From the NCBI RefSeq assembly GCF_017876155.1, contig NZ_JAGINP010000027.1, positions 1 through 64,000 on the forward strand: a DNA stretch of 64,000 nucleotides. Direction: 5' to 3'. Below the pieces are notes generated by a model. The model was given only the letters and a program-made list of their open reading frames with translations. It searched no databases and was not told where the DNA came from. Position numbers and translations under genes: made by a program. This DNA comes from Azospirillum rugosum (GTDB lineage: Bacteria; Pseudomonadota; Alphaproteobacteria; Azospirillales; Azospirillaceae). This document shows positions 59,296 to 64,000 of this stretch, piece by piece (the stretch's first letter is position 1; each line of letters begins with the position of its first letter).

Positions 59296-60336
59296 TCAGC
59301 TCGCGGCCTTGGCGCTGGCGACCCACTGGTCGAAGGTGGGCTTGTTGGCGGAGAGCCATTCCTGGGCAAGGGCGCGGATGTGGCTGTCGCTGGCGCCCTT
59401 CTCGCTGATGGCGCGCTCCCAGCCGGCCCAGGTCTGCAGCGGGAAGCCGATGTTTTCGACCAGGGCCTTCACCGCGGGGTTGGCGGCGATGAAGTCGCGG
59501 TTGGCGACGGTGTTCCAGTTCCAGGAGGCCATCGCCATGCGGCACGGGTCGGCGCCGCCGGCGCAGCCCGTCACGCCGTTGACCAGCGCGGTGCCCTTGT
59601 TGGGGACCGACGGGGGCAGGGCGTCGAAGGGAGTGGGCAGCCAGACCACGTCCTTGCCGGGGATCAGCGTGTTGGTGACCCAGGACGGGCTCCAGGCATA
59701 GAAGAAGGCGGGCTCGCCGCGGCGGACGCGGGCGACGGCCTCCACCATCAGAGGCTCGTACTTGCCGCGGACGGAGTTCACCGTGTCCTTCAGGCCGAAC
59801 TTGTCGAGCTGGAAGTCCACCACGTCGCCGCAGCTCCAGCCCGGATCGCAGTTGACGAGATCCGCCTTGCCGCCCTTGCCGAACAGCGCGGCGATCTTCG
59901 GATCCTTCATCTGCTCCAGCGAGGTGATCTTGTGGGCGTCGGCCGTCTTCTTGTCGATCAGGTAGCCGTTGACGCCGCCCTCCTTGATCAGGCCGCCGCC
60001 GACGATCGTCGCCTGCTGTTCCACCTTGCGGAAGGCGGGCTCGCGCTGCGGGAAGTTGATGTCGGTGGCGATGTCCAGGTCGCCCTGCGCCGCCGCCTGG
60101 AAGAACAGCGTGGTGCTGAGGGTGCTGAGCTTGACCGAGTAGCCAAGCTCCTTGAAGGCGGCGGAGACGATCTGGGCGGTGACGTAGTTGGCGCCCAGGC
60201 TGTCGGATTGGGCGTAGCGGATGGTCTTGCCCTTGCCGGGCTGGTCGGCGGCCAGCGCCGGCTGCACGCAGGCCGCGGCGAGGATGGCGGCGGCGGTCAG
60301 CGTCTTCGCAATGGATTTGGGCATCAGGAAGGACAT
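59296..60336 (-). CDS. proX: ProX-type glycine betaine/proline substrate-binding protein
   Basis: This 346-aa protein has a signal peptide (cleavage near PALAADQPG) followed by the ProX/OpuAC-like bilobed fold: TIRYAQSDSLGANYVTAQIV, DLDIATDINFPQREPAFRKV and GVNGYLIDKKTADAHKITSL. Later aromatic residues FFYAWSPSWV are typical of the cation-pi cage that binds quaternary amines. Cys pairs (NCDPGWSC, GCAGGADPC) could form disulphides. The proW and proV genes lie upstream in order, with a 45-base gap. The ligand may be betaine, choline or a related compound. Confidence 0.85.
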   Translation of the reverse strand: MSFLMPKSIAKTLTAAAILAAACVQPALAADQPGKGKTIRYAQSDSLGANYVTAQIVSAAFKELGYSVKLSTLSTTLFFQAAAQGDLDIATDINFPQREPAFRKVEQQATIVGGGLIKEGGVNGYLIDKKTADAHKITSLEQMKDPKIAALFGKGGKADLVNCDPGWSCGDVVDFQLDKFGLKDTVNSVRGKYEPLMVEAVARVRRGEPAFFYAWSPSWVTNTLIPGKDVVWLPTPFDALPPSVPNKGTALVNGVTGCAGGADPCRMAMASWNWNTVANRDFIAANPAVKALVENIGFPLQTWAGWERAISEKGASDSHIRALAQEWLSANKPTFDQWVASAKAAS

Positions 60337-60381
60337 GGCGGACTCCTGGAACGGGGTCGGGACGGAAGCGGGGAGGGGGAG

Positions 60382-61344
60382 TTACTGGTCCGGGTTGGCG
60401 ACGGCCGGGCCGCCGACCGCATTGGCGCCAACCGTCTTGCCTTCTATCGCGCGGTCGGGGCGAAAGAGGCCGCGCAGGCTGCGGAGCAGCGGGCGCCCGC
60501 CGGGGCCGCCGGGCTGGGCGAGCTTCTGCGTGATGCGGTCGAGCACCATGGCGAGCAGCACGATGGCGATGCCGCCGACCGCGGCGCGGCCGACGTCGAG
60601 CCGGCCGAGGCCCTGGAGGACCACGAGGCCGAGACCCTCCGCGCCGATCATGGCGACGACGACGGACATGACCATGGCGGTCAGCACGGTCTGGTTCAGG
60701 CCGCCGAGGATGGTGGGCACGGCCAGCGGAAGCTGGACCTCCCACAGAAGCTGCCGCTTGGTGGCGCCGAAGGCGAGACCGGCCTCCACCATCTCGGTCT
60801 CGACCATGCGGATGCCGAGGTTGGTGAAGCGGATCAGCGGCGGGGCCGCCGCGGTCACCACGGCCACCTCGCCCGGCACCGTGCCGACGCCGAACAGCAT
60901 GACCACCGGCACCAGATACACGAAGGTCGGGGTGGTCTGCATGATGTCGAGCACCGGGCGGACGACGCTCCACATCCGGTCGCTGCGGGCGCAGCCGATG
61001 CCGATCGGGATGCCGACGGCCGCGCAGATGACGATGGCGGTGGTGATCAGCGACAGGGTCGTCATCGCCTCCGACCAGACGCCCAGCGCGGCGATGGCGA
61101 CCAGCGCGATGGCGGTGAAGGCCGCGACCCCCAGGCTGGCGAGGCGCCAGGCCAGCAGCACGGCCACCGCCACGAAGGCGAGGAAGGGGATCTCGTGCAG
61201 CAGGTAGATGTTCAGGTTCAGGACATACTCGACCGGCCATTTGATGGCGAGGAAGAGCGGGCGCAGGTTCAGCGCGAGCCACGCCACGCCGTCCTGGATC
61301 CAGCTGTCGACCGGGAAGACGGCCAAGTCGTCGGCGTCAAGCAT
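60382..61344 (-). CDS. proW: ProW-type ABC transporter permease
   Basis: This 320-aa inner-membrane permease has the EAA-like loop GLAFGATKRQLLWEVQLPLA and the ProW-type segment LDIMQTTPTFVYLVPVVMLF. About six or seven membrane helices are seen, and residues 1-50 form a soluble start. The C-terminus has a Pro/Gly-rich extension beyond the normal end. The start ATG overlaps the proV stop by 8 bases, giving coupled translation in proV-proW-proX. Confidence 0.9.
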   Translation of the reverse strand: MLDADDLAVFPVDSWIQDGVAWLALNLRPLFLAIKWPVEYVLNLNIYLLHEIPFLAFVAVAVLLAWRLASLGVAAFTAIALVAIAALGVWSEAMTTLSLITTAIVICAAVGIPIGIGCARSDRMWSVVRPVLDIMQTTPTFVYLVPVVMLFGVGTVPGEVAVVTAAAPPLIRFTNLGIRMVETEMVEAGLAFGATKRQLLWEVQLPLAVPTILGGLNQTVLTAMVMSVVVAMIGAEGLGLVVLQGLGRLDVGRAAVGGIAIVLLAMVLDRITQKLAQPGGPGGRPLLRSLRGLFRPDRAIEGKTVGANAVGGPAVANPDQ

Positions 61345-62527
61345 GCGGGCCTCCCGCGGGTTGGGGGGGAGGGGCGGAGGCGATGCCCGCCAGGATGCGG
61401 TCGGCGGCGAGCGTGCCGGTCAGCCGGCCCTCGGTGTCGACGACCGCCATGGGCCGGCCGGCCCGGTGGGCGCGGGCGGCGTCGAGCAGGCTGTCGCACT
61501 CGCGCACCGTGACGACGTCCTTGCGCAGAAGGTTGCCGAGGCTGGTGCCACCGTTGCGCAGGGTGCGCAGCGTGTCGGCGTCCAGCGCCCCGACGACGCG
61601 GCCGGCGTCGTCCAGCACCAGCCCGCCGCCGTCGCCGGTCTCCGCCAGGGACAGGCCGGCGGCCAGTGGAACAGGGGCGACCGGGTTCATCGCCGAGCGG
61701 GCGTCGAACAGGCGGGAGCGGTCGACCTCGCGGGTGAAGGCGGCGACATAGTCGCTGCCGGGGTCGAGCACGATGGACTGCGGCGTGCCTTCGCGGACCA
61801 GTTCCCCGTCGGCCATGATGGCGATGCGGGTGCCGAGCTTCAGCGCCTCCTGGAAGTCGTGGGTGATGAACAGGATCGTCTTCTTCAGGCTGCGCTGAAG
61901 GCGCAGAAGCTCGTCCTGCATCTCCGTGCGGATCAGCGGGTCGAGCGCGCTGAAGGCCTCGTCCATGATCAGCACGTCGGCGTCGGTGGCGAGCGCGCGG
62001 GCCAGCCCGACGCGCTGGCGCATGCCGCCGCTCAACTCGTGCGGGTAGTGGTTGCCCCAGCGGGCGAGTCCGACGATGGACAGCACCTCCTCCGCCCGCT
62101 GCCGCCGGACGCGCGGCGCGACGCCCTGGAGCTTCAGGCCGAACTCCGTATTCTCGGCGACGGTGCGGTTGGGCAGCAGGGCGAAATGCTGGAACACCAT
62201 GGAGATGCGCGTGCGGCGGATGTCGCGCAATTCCGCCTCGCCGGCGGTGACGATGTCCTGGCCGTCCAGCAGGATGCGGCCGGCGCTGGGTTCGTTCAGG
62301 CGGTTGATGCAGCGCGCCAGGGTCGACTTGCCCGACCCCGACAGGCCCATCACCATGTAGATGGCGCCGGTCGGCACCGACAGTGAAACGTCGTTCAACC
62401 CTACTACGATTCCGGTTTTTGCCAGCACTTCGGCCTTTTTGGCGCCCTGGGCCAGCATCCGAAGGGCCGGTTCGGGAGATTTGGAGAAGACTTTATAGAG
62501 ATTCTCTACCCTCAGTCGTTCGGTCAC
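61337..62527 (-). CDS. proV: ProV-type ATP-binding protein with C-terminal CBS domains
   Basis: This 396-aa protein has an ATPase domain with Walker A GLSGSGKST (about residues 61-69), signature LSGGMRQRVGLARAL and Walker B VLIMDEAFSALDP. A C-terminal pair of CBS-like segments spans about residues 285-385 (SLGNLLRKDVVTVRECDSLL, GRPMAVVDTEGRLTGTLAAD). CBS domains in the homologous OpuA sense ionic strength or cyclic-di-AMP. The start is GTG at 62527 with gggag nine bases away. It heads proV-proW-proX; the AT-rich 62528-62677 gap holds the promoter. Confidence 0.9.
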   Translation of the reverse strand: MTERLRVENLYKVFSKSPEPALRMLAQGAKKAEVLAKTGIVVGLNDVSLSVPTGAIYMVMGLSGSGKSTLARCINRLNEPSAGRILLDGQDIVTAGEAELRDIRRTRISMVFQHFALLPNRTVAENTEFGLKLQGVAPRVRRQRAEEVLSIVGLARWGNHYPHELSGGMRQRVGLARALATDADVLIMDEAFSALDPLIRTEMQDELLRLQRSLKKTILFITHDFQEALKLGTRIAIMADGELVREGTPQSIVLDPGSDYVAAFTREVDRSRLFDARSAMNPVAPVPLAAGLSLAETGDGGGLVLDDAGRVVGALDADTLRTLRNGGTSLGNLLRKDVVTVRECDSLLDAARAHRAGRPMAVVDTEGRLTGTLAADRILAGIASAPPPQPAGGPHA

Positions 62528-62677
62528 AACCGTCTCCCATCGTTGTGGTCGGTGGGCTTTCCCTGTCTCTTGAGTTTTTTACTTCTTGCCATTAGGACGC
62601 CCTGGGCGTCTTCCTGTCTTCCGTCGAATCGGCGGAATTGACGGATTATCGTTCCTGCGAAACGCAGCAAGGTGCGG

Positions 62678-62992
62678 TCACTTCAGCGGCGAAAAGGATG
62701 TGGGCAGCAGGATGCGGTTTTCCGCCGTCTCGATCAGCGCCGTCAGCTTCGGGATGAATTCCTGCCAGCGCGGATCCTCGGAAAGCCGCTGGCGGCGGGT
62801 CGTCCGGTCCTCGAAATCGGCGTAGCCCCACATGTGGACGACGTGGTTGAGCGGGCCGATCTCGCTGACGAAATAGCCGATCAGGTTGCCGAGGATCGGT
62901 TGCTGGATCGCCAGCCCTTCGTTCTGCACCAGCGCCAGATACTCGCGCAGCTTGCCGGAACGGATGCGGTAGTTGCGTTCCTCGACGATCAT
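62678..62992 (-). CDS. NIPSNAP-family protein
   Basis: This 104-aa protein has the NIPSNAP ferredoxin-like pattern: MIVEERNYRIRSGKLREYLA at the start, GPLNHVVHMWGYADFEDRTT in the middle, and PKLTALIETAENRILLPTSF at the end. NIPSNAP domains occur in small catabolic or transport-linked proteins; the activity is unknown. The start ATG 62992 overlaps the decarboxylase gene stop (ATGA). The gene sits downstream of the carboxymuconolactone decarboxylase, so it belongs to an aromatic-degradation-like operon. Confidence 0.85.
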   Translation of the reverse strand: MIVEERNYRIRSGKLREYLALVQNEGLAIQQPILGNLIGYFVSEIGPLNHVVHMWGYADFEDRTTRRQRLSEDPRWQEFIPKLTALIETAENRILLPTSFSPLK

Positions 62993-63384
62993 GATCCGGC
63001 TCCCTCCCCTTCGGCGATTTCCTGGCGGACCTTGCGGGCGATGCGGAAGCACTCCACGCCGGCGGGGATGCCGCAATAGACGGCGATCTGGATCAGCGCC
63101 GCCTGAAGCTCGGCGTCGGTCAGGCCGTTGCGGATGGCGCCGCGCAGGTGCAGCTCGAACTCGTGCATGCGGCCGAGTGCGGCAATCATGCCGAGGTTGA
63201 GCAGGCTGCGCTGGCGGCGGTCGAGCGCGTCGTCGGCCCAGCACTGCCCCCAGCAATACTCGTTGACCATCTGCTGGAAGGGGCGGGAGAAGTCGTCCGC
63301 CGCGGCCATCGCGCGGTCGACGTAGGCGTCGCCGAGCACGTCGCGCCGCACGCGCTCCCCGGCCTGTTGCAGGTCTTCATCCAT
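62989..63384 (-). CDS. Carboxymuconolactone decarboxylase-family protein (PcaC-like)
   Basis: This 131-aa alpha-helical protein matches PcaC: FSRPFQQMVNEYCWGQCWAD at the start, LDRRQRSLLNLGMIAALGRM and HEFELHLRGAIRNGLTDAEL in the middle, and AVYCGIPAGVECFRIARKV at the end. PcaC decarboxylates gamma-carboxymuconolactone in the beta-ketoadipate pathway. The neighbouring alpha/beta hydrolase could be PcaD, but the usual pcaB, pcaG and pcaH genes are not in view. The gene overlaps the hydrolase gene by 8 bases and the NIPSNAP gene by ATGA. A peroxiredoxin-like role is possible for relatives with a CxxC motif, which is absent here. Confidence 0.85.
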   Translation of the reverse strand: MDEDLQQAGERVRRDVLGDAYVDRAMAAADDFSRPFQQMVNEYCWGQCWADDALDRRQRSLLNLGMIAALGRMHEFELHLRGAIRNGLTDAELQAALIQIAVYCGIPAGVECFRIARKVRQEIAEGEGAGS

Positions 63385-64000
63385 GGCGTGCGATCTCCGT
63401 CGGCTGGGAGGATTCAGTCAGGAAGCGTCCCATCAGGCCGGCGACGGCGTCCGGCGCCTCGTTCAGGATCGAATGGCGCAGGCCGGGCAGGATGTGCAGC
63501 TCCGAACCGGGGATGCTGTCGTGCATGGCGCGCGCCATGCGCGGGTTGGAGCCGATGTCCTCCTCCCCCGTGGCGATCAGGGTCGGGCAGCGGATCTGGT
63601 CGAGGAAGCCGCCGAAATCCGTTTCCGCCAGCACGCGGTAGGCGGCGGCGTAGCAGTCCGGATCGTTCTCCGCGTTGCGCCGGCGCAGGGTCTGGATCAG
63701 GTCGGGGTTGCGTTCCTGAAATCCTTCCGTCAGCCAGCGCGACAGGGAGGCGTCGTAGTGCGAGCCCGGCTGCCCGGCCTGGAGCGCGGCCAGACGGTCG
63801 AGCACCCGCCGCCGCTCCTCCGGGTTGCGGTTGGCGACGGTGGACAGCAGGACGAGACGCTTCACCCGCTCCGGATGGGTCAGCGCCAGGCGCTGGGCGA
63901 TCAGGCCGCCGAGCGAGAATCCCGCGAGGTTGAAGCGGTCGAAGCCGACATGGCCGGCGAGCGCCAGAGTCTCGCGCACGAAATCGTCGATCTCGTAGCG
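63377..64000 (-). CDS. Alpha/beta hydrolase (PcaD-like), N-terminus beyond the window
   Basis: The frame is open to the window edge, so the start is not seen. The visible 207 residues contain the nucleophile elbow FNLAGFSLGGLIAQRLAL, TGEEDIGSNPRMARAMHD near the acid and the catalytic His in LPGLRHSILNEAPDAV. The fold matches 3-oxoadipate enol-lactonase and related esterases. The neighbouring carboxymuconolactone decarboxylase supports an aromatic-ring-cleavage role; this is inference because the upstream genes are missing. The stop overlaps the decarboxylase start by 8 bases. Confidence 0.8.
   Translation of the reverse strand, partial: RYEIDDFVRETLALAGHVGFDRFNLAGFSLGGLIAQRLALTHPERVKRLVLLSTVANRNPEERRRVLDRLAALQAGQPGSHYDASLSRWLTEGFQERNPDLIQTLRRRNAENDPDCYAAAYRVLAETDFGGFLDQIRCPTLIATGEEDIGSNPRMARAMHDSIPGSELHILPGLRHSILNEAPDAVAGLMGRFLTESSQPTEIARHG

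Overview
The window is high-GC DNA (roughly 70%) with alphaproteobacterial gene content. An Azospirillum-like member of the Rhodospirillales is the best guess. This is inferred from gene content (norQD, mmsA, proVWX, bufferin genes, type I secretion) and from a dispersed GC-rich hairpin repeat; there is no rRNA or marker gene to confirm it. I see no tRNA, rRNA, CRISPR array, transposase or phage gene. The first ~110 bases are G/C homopolymers and look like a poor contig end.

Layout. (1) 205-3822: norQ and norD, the tail of a nitric oxide reductase operon, converge on a bidirectional terminator with a DUF2249 gene. Two very small membrane-peptide genes lie behind perfect TTGA-N6-TCAA (FNR/NnrR-type) boxes. 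(2) 3835-6542: an MFS transporter and a porin. (3) 6566-15172: a tightly overlapping run of nine minus-strand genes: DUF697 protein, 61-aa membrane protein, SBP_bac_3-like periplasmic protein, two PvdE/SyrD-type cyclic-peptide ABC exporters flanking an SPFH/band-7 protein, a thioester-reductase-like SDR, a SET-domain protein and a GNAT-like protein. (4) 15562-23450: a five-gene operon encoding a 1027-aa fusion of a type-1 periplasmic-binding domain to an MscS channel, a lipoprotein, and divergent TssJ, TssL and TssM homologues. No other type VI secretion gene is present, and the TssM has lost its P-loop. (5) 23647-36986: a complete type I secretion system (TolC, ABC, HlyD) directly downstream of its probable substrate, a 2922-aa protein with nine ~156-aa tandem repeats.

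(6) 37214-40789: a bufferin (bufABCD-like) operon with a divergent LysR gene; bufC appears frameshifted. (7) 40912-48366: a GH63-type glucosidase, a DoxX-NDH-2 fusion, a GMC oxidoreductase, an SDR and a 38-aa membrane peptide. (8) 48593-55972: a gamma-glutamyltransferase/HpxW-like hydrolase, a LysR regulator, omega-aminotransferase plus mmsA (beta-alanine to acetyl-CoA), and a GAF-PucR regulator. (9) 56295-64000: MFS transporter, GhrA-like dehydrogenase, DUF1185 protein, a ProXWV glycine-betaine-type ABC system, and a NIPSNAP / carboxymuconolactone decarboxylase / alpha-beta hydrolase operon cut by the window end.

The best candidate for an undescribed system is 6566-23450. It combines a TssJLM-like envelope complex without the rest of a T6SS, a possibly ligand-gated MscS fusion, and a neighbouring dual ABC exporter with an SPFH scaffold and small-molecule tailoring-type enzymes. 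Whether the two operons act together is inference from adjacency and shared strand only.
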